Positions 52,734 to 62,238 of a stretch of DNA of 64,000 bases are shown here, one piece after another (position 1 is the stretch's first letter; each line of letters opens with the position of its first letter). Made by a program: the position numbers and the translations under genes. The notes under the pieces were generated by a model that saw nothing but the letters and a program-made list of their open reading frames with translations, was not told the DNA's origin and ran no database searches. This DNA comes from ZC4RG30 sp039932715 (GTDB lineage: Bacteria; Pseudomonadota; Gammaproteobacteria; Steroidobacterales; Steroidobacteraceae), in contig JBDTPN010000006.1 of assembly GCA_039932715.1 (NCBI GenBank), positions 1 through 64,000 on the forward strand. The letters are read 5' to 3'.

Positions 52734-54914
52734 ATGAATTACCGCTCGAAGCTTGCGATTGGACTGGCGCTGGTCTGCCTGGCGCTTCCGACGCTGACCT
52801 TTGCCCAATCTTCGGTCGACGATCTGGCGCGCGACGTCGATCGCGCCGAGTCGATGCGTGCGGTGAAACAGCTGCAACGTACCTATGCACAGTATTCCCA
52901 ATACGGATTGTGGAATGAGATGGCGGACCTCTTTGCCAATGAGGCCACCTACACTTTCGACCAGGAGTCGGTAAAAGGCCGCAAGGCTATTGCCACGCAC
53001 ATTGCTGTTCACGAGGGCGGCGGACAGCAGGGGCTCAAACCCGGCGCCGTGCATACGCAGATTATCGACCATCCGGTGGTCAACCTGTCAGTGGATGGCG
53101 AGTCGGCCAAGGGCCGCTGGTATGGCTTTTTCCTGCTATGCGACAGCGCGGGCAATGCCAGCATCCAGGGCGGAGTGTTTGAAAACGAATACGTGCGCGA
53201 AGACGGACGCTGGAAGATCGGCGCCCATCACTTCTTTCCGCAATACGCCGGCCCCTATGAAACCGGCTGGAACAACTGGAAGGGACAGGACCTGGGAATT
53301 CTTCCCTATCATTTCACGCCCGACCAGGCTGGCATTCCCATTCCGCCCCCCGTTGGCATAGCGCCCGCAAGCAAAGCGACGCTGGCCCAACTTGAAGAAC
53401 GCATCGCGGTGATGAATGATGAGAGCCTGGTGCGCAACCTGCAGGCCGCCTATGGCTATTACCTGAATCGCCGCATGTGGGATGACGTCACCGACCTGTT
53501 CGCTGCCACCGGCGTCTATGAGCTGGGCGGCGCCGGCGTTTATACGGGGGCAAAGGGTGTGCGCAAAGCGCATGAGCGCATGGGGCCCGCCGGTTTGACG
53601 CATGGCGTGCTTAACGACCGCCTGCAATTCGACACTGTCACCAGCTTCGCCCCCGGTCGTCGTGAAGCACATGTACGCGGCATCGAAATGGGAATGCTGG
53701 GCGAGGCCGACAAGGGCGAGGCGCATTGGGAAGTCTCGGTGTTCGACAATCGTTTCGTGAAGGAAGACGGCATCTGGAAAGTACGCGAGATGCGCGTGTT
53801 CCCATTGTTCCGCTCCGAATACAGCAAGGGCTGGGGCAATAGTCGCATCGTGGAAAAGCCCAGCGGGGCAATTGCGCCGGACCAGCCTTTGCCTGCAACC
53901 GATGTCGGTGAGCAGGATCGCGTTGTCCCGGCTTTCGTCGCAATGCATCCGGTTACCGGCAAGCCCGTTGCCGCACCCGCAGGCATGAAACTGGTTGCGA
54001 CCCGGGCGCTGACCGGTTCCATAACTGCGCCGAAACCAGTGCAGGTTGCGGGGGATACGGCTTCCCGCTTAAAGGAGGCTGCGCGCAAGTTGATGGTGGC
54101 CAAGGCCTATGACGGCGCCGAACATGTCTCGAGTTCATACGGATTCTTCGCCGATGATTCGCAGTGGAACTGGCTGTCTGAACTGTTCGGCAAGACAGGC
54201 ACCAAGCAGATTCCCTTCGCCGGCTATTACACGGGATACGAGCGCATCTCGCACGGACTGTTCCTTGAATATGGCGAGCCCGTCGACGTGGCCACAGCCA
54301 GGAAGGCAGGGGTCGCATTCCATTGGCGCATACAGCCGGTGATCAATGTGGCGCCGGATGGCCGATCGGCGCGGGTTCGCACCTACCTGTTCCACCCCAA
54401 CACATCGAAGCAGGGATCCAGCACGCTGTTTGGTGCGATGTATCCCGACGATCACCTGATCATTGAAGACGGCATATGGAGGTTGTGGAACCTGTCGCTG
54501 GATGAGCCCTACTTCGAAATGCCGAACTGGAAAGCTGGCTGGTCTGGCGCCAAGGACAAGCCGGCAACGCCTTCATCTGCGCCACCAACGCTGACTCCGA
54601 CTCCGACCCCAGTCAGCCCCAATGCGCCGCCTCGTCCCAAGCGCTACTTTGGCGCGGCCCTGGTAGCCGAGTTCAAACCGGATGTGCCCATCACGGAGCT
54701 GGGCAAACTGCAGGAGCACTTCCGTGGAGGCACCGGTGAACCATGGGATTGGCCTAAGATCCTGCCCATGTGGTGGGGTTACAAGAATCCTGTCAGCGGT
54801 CGCACGCCGGAACTTTTCCTGCCGGACTGCGTTCCCTGCGAATATTCACCCAACATGAGCATGGTCAAGCATGGATACCTGTTGCCATCGACGGAAGTAG
54901 CGCCCCACTACTAG
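52734..54914 (+). CDS. secreted protein with three SnoaL-like domains
   Basis: 726 aa from ATG 52734 (GTG 52731 just before; GGGGG upstream). Signal peptide MNYRSKLAIGLALVCLALP to about 25. Three SnoaL/NTF2-like domains: about 38-175 (KQLQRTYAQYSQYGLWNEMADLFANEATY), 225-365 (RNLQAAYGYYLNRRMWDDVTDLFAATGVY) and 455-610 (VSSSYGFFADDSQWNWLSELFGKTGT), each ending in a DGIWKV-type strand. Then a Thr/Pro linker and a conserved-looking C-terminal 80 residues ending LPDCVPCEYSPNMSM. SnoaL folds act as small lyases, isomerases or binding modules. Three in one exported chain is uncommon. Function unknown. Confidence 0.8.
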   Translation: MNYRSKLAIGLALVCLALPTLTFAQSSVDDLARDVDRAESMRAVKQLQRTYAQYSQYGLWNEMADLFANEATYTFDQESVKGRKAIATHIAVHEGGGQQGLKPGAVHTQIIDHPVVNLSVDGESAKGRWYGFFLLCDSAGNASIQGGVFENEYVREDGRWKIGAHHFFPQYAGPYETGWNNWKGQDLGILPYHFTPDQAGIPIPPPVGIAPASKATLAQLEERIAVMNDESLVRNLQAAYGYYLNRRMWDDVTDLFAATGVYELGGAGVYTGAKGVRKAHERMGPAGLTHGVLNDRLQFDTVTSFAPGRREAHVRGIEMGMLGEADKGEAHWEVSVFDNRFVKEDGIWKVREMRVFPLFRSEYSKGWGNSRIVEKPSGAIAPDQPLPATDVGEQDRVVPAFVAMHPVTGKPVAAPAGMKLVATRALTGSITAPKPVQVAGDTASRLKEAARKLMVAKAYDGAEHVSSSYGFFADDSQWNWLSELFGKTGTKQIPFAGYYTGYERISHGLFLEYGEPVDVATARKAGVAFHWRIQPVINVAPDGRSARVRTYLFHPNTSKQGSSTLFGAMYPDDHLIIEDGIWRLWNLSLDEPYFEMPNWKAGWSGAKDKPATPSSAPPTLTPTPTPVSPNAPPRPKRYFGAALVAEFKPDVPITELGKLQEHFRGGTGEPWDWPKILPMWWGYKNPVSGRTPELFLPDCVPCEYSPNMSMVKHGYLLPSTEVAPHY

Positions 54915-54924
54915 CGCCCCGCTG

Positions 54925-56022
54925 CTAGCGCAATGGTCCCTGCAGGATGCCTGGGGCCCTGAGCTCAATGGCGTAGATATGCTCGCAAGCAGCGATGTAC
55001 AGCGTCTTGGCATCGTCGCCGCCAAAGGCAAGGCTGGATGCACAGACACTCTTGCGCGGTTCGGAGTCGCCGGCCGTTGGCAGGTATAGCAGGCCAAGCA
55101 GCCTGCCTTGAGGCGAAGTGATACGCACAGCTCCCGGCAAGGGCTGCGTCGACCACAAGTTTCCAGCTCCGTCGGTCTTCATGCCATCCCCGATGCCGTC
55201 ACCGTGCGTGAACATTTCGCCCAACCCCACACTTCCATCCGCGCGCAACGGATAGCGCATGATCTTCGGGTCCGGCGCCATGGTTCCCGCAGAGAGATAC
55301 AGGTATTTGTCGTCGGGTGACAGCGCGATGCCGTTGGGCTCGGCGCCAAGCTGTTCCCGACTCACCACCAGCATGACCTTGCCATCCTTCCAGCGCCACA
55401 CAGAGTCGCGAAGTTGCGCCAATCCACCGTTGATGCCGCCGCGGATGCCTACGTCTGAATCCGTGAAGTAGATGGCGCCGTCGGCTGCAATCGCGACATC
55501 ATTGGGGCCGTTGAAGCGCTTGCCTTCGAACTTGTCAGCCAGCACGGTGCGCGCGCCGTCCTTCTCCAGACGCATAAGGGAGCGATCCTGCCCGGCGCAC
55601 CACACCAGGCGCCCCTGGCCATCGACTGCCACGCAACCGGGCCCCATGAGGATCACATGGGCGCGCCCTATCTGGGCCAGTTTGCCGTCGTTGGCAAAAT
55701 CCACGCCGCTGTAGCCCGCCTTGTCCAGGTACACCGATACATTGCCGGCCGGCGTCACCTTGTAGACGACGTTGTCGACAATGCTGCTGGCAAGCAGGTA
55801 GCCGGCTTCACCCTTCTGGCTACTGATCCACACCGGCGTGTCGATGAAGCCGAAACCCGAGGCGATGGTTCTGAGCTTGGCATCAGGTGCGATCAGCGCA
55901 TCCAACGCCGGGTCGCTTTTTACAATGCTGAATTCAGGCGCGGCTGGCTGCGCAGCCGCGACCACCCTCGCCACGAGCAACGCGCTGGCGAAGAGCCGGA
56001 CGATAGGCCGTGAACTTGACAT
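54925..56022 (-). CDS. SMP-30/gluconolactonase-like lactonase, exported
   Basis: 365 aa. Signal peptide to about 24 (FASALLVARVVAAAQ). Six-bladed propeller: FGFIDTPVWISSQKGEAGYLLASSI, GPGCVAVDGQGRLVWCAGQDRSLMRL, KRFNGPNDVAIAADGAIYFTDSD with the metal-binding Asn/Asp, AEPNGIALSPDDKYLYLSAG and GIGDGMKTDGAGNLWST. Hydrolyses sugar lactones. Convergent with the triple SnoaL gene (10-base gap). With the quinoprotein sugar dehydrogenases nearby it could open their lactone products; that link is inference. Confidence 0.86.
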   Translation of the reverse strand: MSSSRPIVRLFASALLVARVVAAAQPAAPEFSIVKSDPALDALIAPDAKLRTIASGFGFIDTPVWISSQKGEAGYLLASSIVDNVVYKVTPAGNVSVYLDKAGYSGVDFANDGKLAQIGRAHVILMGPGCVAVDGQGRLVWCAGQDRSLMRLEKDGARTVLADKFEGKRFNGPNDVAIAADGAIYFTDSDVGIRGGINGGLAQLRDSVWRWKDGKVMLVVSREQLGAEPNGIALSPDDKYLYLSAGTMAPDPKIMRYPLRADGSVGLGEMFTHGDGIGDGMKTDGAGNLWSTQPLPGAVRITSPQGRLLGLLYLPTAGDSEPRKSVCASSLAFGGDDAKTLYIAACEHIYAIELRAPGILQGPLR

Positions 56023-56052
56023 GCGTGAAGACTCCTATACTTGGCCAAGCGG

Positions 56053-56673
56053 TCACGCCTTGAAGCCCTTGGCCACGAGGTACACCTCGCGCGACTCCTT
56101 ACGCGATGATGCCGGCTTGCGGATGAGCACCTTGTCGAAATGCTTGCGCAATTCCTTGAGGTATTGATCAGAACCGGAGCCCTGGAACATCTTGCCCGCG
56201 AAGCTGGCGCCGGGCTTGAGCGTTTTGGTCACGGTGTCCAGCGCCAATTCAAGAAAATATATGGACGACGCCTGATCGGCCGAGCTGATGCCGGTGATGT
56301 TGGGTGCTATGTCGGAAATGATGAGATCAAACTTGGCGCCATCCAGCCAGTCGAACAGCTGCTGCACGATGGCATCCTCGGTGAAGTCGCCCTGTATGAA
56401 ATCCACATTCACAATGCCATCCATGTGCAGGATGTCGGTGGCCAGCACCCTGCCTTTTGAGCCCACCAGCTTGCCGGCCACTTGCGACCACCCACCGGGT
56501 GCGGCTCCCAGGTCGAGGATGCGCATGCCGGGGCGGATCAGCCGATCCTTCTCATTGAGTTCGATGAGCTTGTACGCAGAGCGCGACCGATAGCCGTCTT
56601 TCTGTGCCTGCTTTACGAAGGGGTCGCTGAGATGTCGCGACATCCAGCTGGCGCTGCTTTTTGATCGAGCCAT
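56053..56673 (-). CDS. rlmE: 23S rRNA 2'-O-ribose methyltransferase RlmE
   Basis: 206 aa, full length. SSASWMSRHLSDPFVKQAQKDGYRSRSAYKLIELNEKD with the first catalytic Lys, SAM site RILDLGAAPGGWSQVA, second Asp in LIISDIAPNITG, and Lys in SFAGKMFQGSG. Methylates U2552 of 23S rRNA. Here it is a single gene, not beside ftsH as in many Gammaproteobacteria. Divergent from the FAD protein gene; TAGAAT at 56692 could be part of a promoter. Confidence 0.94.
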   Translation of the reverse strand: MARSKSSASWMSRHLSDPFVKQAQKDGYRSRSAYKLIELNEKDRLIRPGMRILDLGAAPGGWSQVAGKLVGSKGRVLATDILHMDGIVNVDFIQGDFTEDAIVQQLFDWLDGAKFDLIISDIAPNITGISSADQASSIYFLELALDTVTKTLKPGASFAGKMFQGSGSDQYLKELRKHFDKVLIRKPASSRKESREVYLVAKGFKA

Positions 56674-56746
56674 GGGTTCAATGAAGACGCGTTAGAATCC
56701 ACGCATTCTACCCCCTCTGCCGGATTTACCGGCCAGGAAGTCGCCG

Positions 56747-58351
56747 GTGATACGCATTACCGAGTTGGCGTTGCCACTCGACTACCCTCCCCAGGCATTG
56801 CGCCAGGCTGTATTAAAGCGCCTGGCAATCACCGACGATCAACTGCTGGATCTCACGCTGTTCAAGCGCAGCCATGATGCACGCAAGAAGAGCAGCGGCA
56901 TCTTCTTCATATGTATTGTCGACGTCACCGTTTGCGATGAGGCACAGGTATTGCTTCGCTGTGCTGCGGACAAGCACGTAGGGGTAGCCCCCGACACCAC
57001 CTATCACCCTGTGGCGCAGGCACCGGCACTGCAAAAAGAACGCCCTCTTGTGGTGGGATTTGGTCCCTGCGGCCTGTTCGCCGCCCTGCTGCTGGCGCAA
57101 ATGGGCTTCAAACCCATTGTGCTGGAACGCGGTCGTGACGTGCGTCGCCGCACCCGCGACACCTGGGCCCTATGGCAAGAGAAAACGCTGACACCGGAGT
57201 CCAATGTGCAGTTTGGTGAAGGCGGCGCGGGCCTGTTCTCCGACGGCAAACTCTACAGCCAGATAAAGGATCCCAAATTCTACGGCCGCAAGGTGATGCG
57301 CGAGTTCGTGCGTGCCGGTGCGCCGGCGGAAATTCTGTTCGTGAGCAAGCCGCACATCGGTACCTTTCGCCTAACCGGCGTGGTGGCCGCGATGCGCGAG
57401 GAGATACGCGCTTTGGGGGGCGAAGTGCGCTTCGAGAGCAAGGTCACCGACCTGTTGATCGAGAATGGCCAGATCGAAGGCGTGACGTTGGCCACTGGTG
57501 AAACGCTGCACGGCCGGCACGTGGTGCTGGCGCTGGGGCACAGCTCCCGCGACACCCTGCGCATGCTGGAGCAGCGGCGCGTGTTCATGGAGGCCAAACC
57601 CTTTGCCATCGGCTTTCGCATCGAGCATCCGCAGTCCCTGATCGATATCGCACGGTTGGGGCGGTTTGCCGGCCACAAGGAACTGGGCGCCGCCGACTAC
57701 AAGCTGGTGCACCATGCCGGCAATGGGCGTTCGGTTTACAGCTTCTGCATGTGCCCCGGTGGCACGGTGGTCGCCGCCACTTCCGAGCCGCAACGCGTGG
57801 TGACCAATGGCATGAGCCAGTATTCGCGCAACGAGCGCAATGCCAACGCTGGCATTGTGGTCGCCATCAATCCCGAGCCGGATTTCCCCGGTGGGCCGCT
57901 GGCAGGGGTTGCACTGCAGGAATCGCTGGAGTCCATCGCCTATGTACAGGGCGGTAGCGACTACTGCGCGCCGGCCCAATTGGTGGGGGATTTCCTGCGC
58001 GGCGTCGGTTCCACCAGCCTGGGCGATGTCGCGCCGTCGTACAAACCCGGCGTGCTGCTGTGCGACCTGTCGCAGTCGCTGCCGATTTATGCCATCGACG
58101 CCATTCGCGAAGCACTTCCGGCTTTCGGCAAGCAGTTGCGCGGCTTTGATCGGGCCGACGCCGTGCTCACCAGCGTCGAGAGTCGCACCTCTTCTCCCGT
58201 GCGTATCACCCGCGACGCGGATTCCCTGCAGAGCCTCAATGTGCGCGGACTTTATCCCTGTGGCGAAGGTGCCGGCTACGCGGGTGGCATCCTGTCGGCA
58301 GGTGTCGATGGCATCAAGGTGGCAGAGGCCGTAGCGCGCAGCCTGGTTTGA
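56747..58351 (+). CDS. FAD-dependent dehydrogenase of unknown substrate (COG2509-like)
   Basis: 534 aa from GTG 56747, preceded by AGGAAG. An N-terminal domain of about 95 residues with RRSHDARKKSS-like basic patch (FKRSHDARKKSSGIFFICIVDV), then FAD-binding RPLVVGFGPCGLFAALLLAQMGFKPIVLERG at 98-128, QFGEGGAGLFSDGKLYSQIKDP and a C-terminal GLYPCGEGAGYAGGILSAGVDGIKVAEA. Widely conserved in bacteria; reaction not established. The downstream pbpG start lies 41 bases after its stop, probably same transcript. Confidence 0.85.
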   Translation: MIRITELALPLDYPPQALRQAVLKRLAITDDQLLDLTLFKRSHDARKKSSGIFFICIVDVTVCDEAQVLLRCAADKHVGVAPDTTYHPVAQAPALQKERPLVVGFGPCGLFAALLLAQMGFKPIVLERGRDVRRRTRDTWALWQEKTLTPESNVQFGEGGAGLFSDGKLYSQIKDPKFYGRKVMREFVRAGAPAEILFVSKPHIGTFRLTGVVAAMREEIRALGGEVRFESKVTDLLIENGQIEGVTLATGETLHGRHVVLALGHSSRDTLRMLEQRRVFMEAKPFAIGFRIEHPQSLIDIARLGRFAGHKELGAADYKLVHHAGNGRSVYSFCMCPGGTVVAATSEPQRVVTNGMSQYSRNERNANAGIVVAINPEPDFPGGPLAGVALQESLESIAYVQGGSDYCAPAQLVGDFLRGVGSTSLGDVAPSYKPGVLLCDLSQSLPIYAIDAIREALPAFGKQLRGFDRADAVLTSVESRTSSPVRITRDADSLQSLNVRGLYPCGEGAGYAGGILSAGVDGIKVAEAVARSLV

Positions 58352-58392
58352 CTTGCTACACTGCCGCGCAGTTTTCAGCAGCGGGTGATGGC

Positions 58393-59247
58393 ATGCGCAT
58401 TGGCAATTTGATACATCGTGCCGGAATCCTTGCCCTGCTTGCACTGGCGCCGGTTGTTTTACAGGCCCATGCGCAGCACACCAAAGCCGACCCGCAACTG
58501 CGCTCCAATGTCGCCCTGGTATTCGACGAAACCAACTCCGCCATCCTCTATTCCAAGAACGCCGATTCAGTGGCGCCAATCGCGTCCATCACCAAGCTGA
58601 TGACGGCGCTGGTGGTGCTTGAGGCCGGACAACCACTTGACCAGGTCCTTACTGTGGAGGACGCCGACCGCTCCACCCAGAAGGGATCTGCTTCACGCCT
58701 CAAAGTCGGGTCAAAGCTGAGTCGGCGTGAACTGCTGCACCTGGCCCTGATGTCATCCGAGAACCGTGCGGCGCACGCATTGGGCCGCAACTATCCGGGC
58801 GGGCTGGCGGCCTGTGTGCGCGCCATGAACGCCAAGGCCAAGGCCCTGGGCATGGTGCATGCCCGGTTTTTCGACCCGACGGGCCTTGATGAGAACAACG
58901 TTGCCAGCCCCAGGGATTTGTCGAGGCTGGTGATCGCCGCATCGCGCAACCCGACGATCAGCGCACTCTCCACTGACGACAAATACAGCGTCAGGGTGGG
59001 CCACTCGACGCTCGAATTTCGCAACACCAACAACCTGGTCAAGAAGCCCGCCTGGAATATCGTAGTGCAGAAGACCGGTTACATTTCCGAGGCCGGCAAG
59101 TGCCTGGTCATGAAGGCCATCATCGACGGACGCTCCATCGTGATCGTGTTGCTCGACTCCTATGGCAAATACACCCGCACGGCCGATGCCAATCGGGTCA
59201 GGAAGTGGCTGGAAGCATCTGCGCCCAACGGTGGAAAGCCAACGTAA
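58393..59247 (+). CDS. pbpG: D-alanyl-D-alanine endopeptidase (PBP7)
   Basis: 284 aa from ATG 58393. Signal peptide to about 28. Serine peptidase S11: SITK at 65-68 (nucleophile Ser65), SEN at 122-124, and KTG in VQKTGYISEAGKCLVM. Cleaves D-Ala-mDAP cross-links in the periplasm during wall remodelling. Short (no C-terminal membrane anchor domain), as for PbpG rather than DacA. Followed after eight bases by a SpoU methyltransferase gene. Confidence 0.9.
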   Translation: MRIGNLIHRAGILALLALAPVVLQAHAQHTKADPQLRSNVALVFDETNSAILYSKNADSVAPIASITKLMTALVVLEAGQPLDQVLTVEDADRSTQKGSASRLKVGSKLSRRELLHLALMSSENRAAHALGRNYPGGLAACVRAMNAKAKALGMVHARFFDPTGLDENNVASPRDLSRLVIAASRNPTISALSTDDKYSVRVGHSTLEFRNTNNLVKKPAWNIVVQKTGYISEAGKCLVMKAIIDGRSIVIVLLDSYGKYTRTADANRVRKWLEASAPNGGKPT

Positions 59248-59255
59248 CGGCACCG

Positions 59256-59981
59256 ATGAAGTTCGAGGACATCAAGAAGCTCCACCACAGGAAGTTCCGT
59301 GAGGAGCTTGGCTACTTCCTGCTGGAAGGCGAGCACCTGGTGCAGGAACTGCAGAAAGCGGCCCTTAAAGACGAACGCCTGCGCGCCAGCGAAGTCTATT
59401 TTACGGGCGACTTCGCGCACTGGACCACGCCACTGAAAGCGGAGATGGTCAATTCACGCCATATGATGCAGATCAGCGAGACGCGCTCCCCGCAGGGAAT
59501 CGCAGCCGTGGTGCCCATGCTGAGCACCCCTGAACCACAGGCCAATGAACGTGCCATCTACCTGTATGAGATCCAGGACCCCGGCAACCTGGGCACCATC
59601 CTGCGCACGCTGGCCTGGTTCGGAGGCTTTCGCTGCCTGCTGAGCCCCGACAGCGTCGACGTATACAACGGCAAGGTGGTCCGCGCCAGCATGGGCGCCA
59701 TCTTCCATGTGCCTGTGGAGCTCGATGTGCCCCTGGATGCCATCGCCGCGCGCTACCCGAACATCGCCAGCCTCGACCTGCAGGGCAAACCCATCACAGC
59801 GCCCGGGTTTCGTGAGTTCGACTGCTATGTGTATGGAAACGAAGGCCGCGGGCTGCCGCGCGCGGCACTGGTCGCGCTCAATGCACAGCCATTCACGATT
59901 GCCGGAACCGGGGCCATCGAGTCGCTCAATGTAGCGACCACTGTAAACATCTGTCAGTACGAGCTGCACCGAACCGTCTGA
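59256..59981 (+). CDS. TrmH/SpoU-family RNA 2'-O-methyltransferase
   Basis: 241 aa from ATG 59256. N-terminal substrate-binding part (FEDIKKLHHRKFREELGYFLLEGEHLVQEL) and a SPOUT knot domain: LYEIQDPGNLGTILRTLAWFGG, VRASMGAIFHVPV, VYGNEGRGLP and the terminal ESLNVATTVNICQYEL. Acts on rRNA or tRNA; among this family the N-terminal pattern is closest to RlmB/TsnR-type enzymes. Likely cotranscribed with pbpG. Confidence 0.88.
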   Translation: MKFEDIKKLHHRKFREELGYFLLEGEHLVQELQKAALKDERLRASEVYFTGDFAHWTTPLKAEMVNSRHMMQISETRSPQGIAAVVPMLSTPEPQANERAIYLYEIQDPGNLGTILRTLAWFGGFRCLLSPDSVDVYNGKVVRASMGAIFHVPVELDVPLDAIAARYPNIASLDLQGKPITAPGFREFDCYVYGNEGRGLPRAALVALNAQPFTIAGTGAIESLNVATTVNICQYELHRTV

Positions 59982-60015
59982 CTCTCTCACCAGACGCCGG
60001 GCGCAGAGTTCTACA

Positions 60016-62199
60016 TCAGTGCGCCAGCGGATCAGGCCGGATCTGGAACTTCACGATCTTGCCCGTCGTGCCCTTGCCGCCTTCGATGTGCCACACAAGA
60101 TGCGTCCCATAGTTGGCATAGAGTGCACGCCCCTTCCAGCCCGCGTTCGGGTCGTCGATACGGCCGTCCATCCCGCGCTGATAAAAGCCCAGCGGATAAG
60201 GCACGCGCAGATAAGTCCATTTGCCGGTGGCGGGGTCCAGTGCCAACAGTGAATCCGAGTTGGATCCCGTCAGTATCGGCGTGTCCTTGCCAAGGCCGGA
60301 GGTGTTGAAGCGATCGACCCAGCCGAAATAGTGGAAATCCGCCGGGTAATTGGTGCCCTTGAACTTGGGCCCAGGTGTTTGCCACACGGTCCAGCCTTCG
60401 GGGCAGATATCACCTTTGTCGGCGCCGGAGCCATTGGTCTTGGCGCACTTGCTGCGATCAAAGCGGGCCCACTGTGATGTGGCCGCCATCGCCACCCATG
60501 CCATGCCATGGCTGTCGACATCCATGCCACGCGGATTCAGCGTGCCCTTTGGTACGCGATATACCTCGGAGACGCAGGTTTCAGGCGGATTGACGCCCCG
60601 GTTGAGGCGCACGATGTAGCCGCGCTCCTCTCCATTGGTACCTTCAGACGCGCCCCACACAACGTTGGCGTTGTTCGGATCGGGGATCACTGTGTACAGC
60701 GACTTGCGCACTTCAGTGTCCCGCTTCGGATCCGGATTCTTGTTGTCGGCCGCGTTCCACGGCTTGGTGATCTTGCCATCGCCGTTGGTATCAATGATCT
60801 GAGGGCACCACCCCTGCGACAGTTGTTCGTCATGGGTTGCATCGAACTGTCGAGTATTGACCCAGCCGAACATGGGACCCGTCAGCTCATTGAAATAGAG
60901 CGTGTGGTCTGCGTCGCTTGCGAACTGCAGATGATGCGTCCCGAAACAGGTATCGATCAGTTCGAACTTGCCGGTAGCCGGATCGTAAACAGATGCCTGC
61001 CGGAAGCTGTTGCGCAGCGGATAGTACTGGGCGAACTTGTTCTTGCTGCCTTCCTTGCAGAACGCGGGCTCGTCATTGCGGATCTTGGAAGTCGCCCACA
61101 CGCGCCCGCGCGAATCCATCATGGGATTGTGCGGGTCCGCCGGGTTTTCCTGTCCCCACAGGTGTTCCATGCCCCAGAAATTGGAGGGGCGCCCCGGCGG
61201 TGGAAACCGGGTAGCAACTTTGCGCGGATCATCGCGTGTGGGAATTTCGATCTTGTAAGCATCATTCGTGATCGGATCAACCACGTTGATGGTGCCGTGG
61301 CCGGCGGAAACGGCGTAAATCGGGCCGTACGCGTTCACTGTGGGATTGTTCTTGTCGGTCGCGATCTCGTCATGCATGAAGTCCTGCGGACCGCCGATAT
61401 CCCACAGGGTGACAACCACGTTGCGCTCGATGCCCTGCGGCCGCGGCGGCATGGGAGGCACTGCGCCACCGGCTACGGCGCGTGTCCAATCCGCCATGGT
61501 TTTCGCCTGGCCCTCGCCTCCAAACTGCAGGAAGGCGGCCTGCATCGCGCTGCCGCGCACGCCCAACGAGGTGCGGTATAACCAGGCGTCCTCGTGCGAC
61601 TTGAATTCCAGCTTCGCGAAATCCATGTGCGTCAGCGTGCGTGTGAGCTGGTTGCCCAGTTGGTGACAGAAGTTGCAGTCCTTCTTGAAGCGGTGCATCC
61701 AGTCGTCCTGACTAAGGATGCCTGGCGAGAAGCCGTTGCCCCCCGCGGCCTTGGCACCGGTACCTGGAAAATTGCTGGCCGCCGGCACTTCGAGCAGCGA
61801 CAGCCAATAGTCGCCGGGGTAAACCTTCGCGGCATCTTTCGGATTTGTTGCAACTTCCGCCTTGAGTTCGAGGCCGGTGTCGCCGGGACGGCCCTTGACT
61901 GCAGTTGAGTCCAGCAGCCCATAACCCCGCACCCACACTTTGTACGTTGCGGCTGGTAACTGTGGCAGCGTGAAGCGACCCTGATCATCGGTCACGACGA
62001 TCTTGATGAACGGGGTGTTGGTTTCCTTGGTTTCGGCAATGACCCATACGCCGGCTTCCGGCCCGGTGCCGCTGGTGACGCGACCGGAAATGAACCCGTC
62101 AGGATAGGCTCGCTTGGCGGATGACGGAGCCTGGGCCAGTACGGTCACGGCCATGACAACAGCACCCAGCGAGATACCTGCACGCAACTTCCAGCTCAT
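60016..62199 (-). CDS. exported heme-c / beta-propeller protein with carboxypeptidase-regulatory-like domain
   Basis: 727 aa. Signal peptide to about 23; GGGGGAAG before the ATG. Residues 35-105 form a carboxypeptidase-regulatory (CarboxypepD_reg) domain (ISGRVTSGTGPEAGVWVIAE). CNFCH at 175-179 is a single c-type heme site. The rest is a Vgb/streptogramin-lyase-like propeller (GPIYAVSAGHGTINVVDP, LTGPMFGWVNTRQFDATHD, NPRGMDVDSHGMAWVAMAA). Probably a periplasmic redox or sensor protein; reaction unknown. Forms a minus-strand pair with the TIM-barrel gene 39 bases upstream. Confidence 0.78.
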   Translation of the reverse strand: MSWKLRAGISLGAVVMAVTVLAQAPSSAKRAYPDGFISGRVTSGTGPEAGVWVIAETKETNTPFIKIVVTDDQGRFTLPQLPAATYKVWVRGYGLLDSTAVKGRPGDTGLELKAEVATNPKDAAKVYPGDYWLSLLEVPAASNFPGTGAKAAGGNGFSPGILSQDDWMHRFKKDCNFCHQLGNQLTRTLTHMDFAKLEFKSHEDAWLYRTSLGVRGSAMQAAFLQFGGEGQAKTMADWTRAVAGGAVPPMPPRPQGIERNVVVTLWDIGGPQDFMHDEIATDKNNPTVNAYGPIYAVSAGHGTINVVDPITNDAYKIEIPTRDDPRKVATRFPPPGRPSNFWGMEHLWGQENPADPHNPMMDSRGRVWATSKIRNDEPAFCKEGSKNKFAQYYPLRNSFRQASVYDPATGKFELIDTCFGTHHLQFASDADHTLYFNELTGPMFGWVNTRQFDATHDEQLSQGWCPQIIDTNGDGKITKPWNAADNKNPDPKRDTEVRKSLYTVIPDPNNANVVWGASEGTNGEERGYIVRLNRGVNPPETCVSEVYRVPKGTLNPRGMDVDSHGMAWVAMAATSQWARFDRSKCAKTNGSGADKGDICPEGWTVWQTPGPKFKGTNYPADFHYFGWVDRFNTSGLGKDTPILTGSNSDSLLALDPATGKWTYLRVPYPLGFYQRGMDGRIDDPNAGWKGRALYANYGTHLVWHIEGGKGTTGKIVKFQIRPDPLAH

Positions 62200-62238
62200 T
62201 GTTCTTCCCCCGATAGCGATGACAGATTGTACTTTGAG

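Noticed and set aside
54900..54935. Short direct repeats AGCGCCCC at the end of the SnoaL-domain gene
   Set aside because: Two or three imperfect short copies in a 10-base intergenic junction; no hairpin or repeat family.
57371..58579. Minus-strand open frame of about 400 codons
   Set aside because: Antisense to the FAD-dependent dehydrogenase and pbpG, both with clear motifs.
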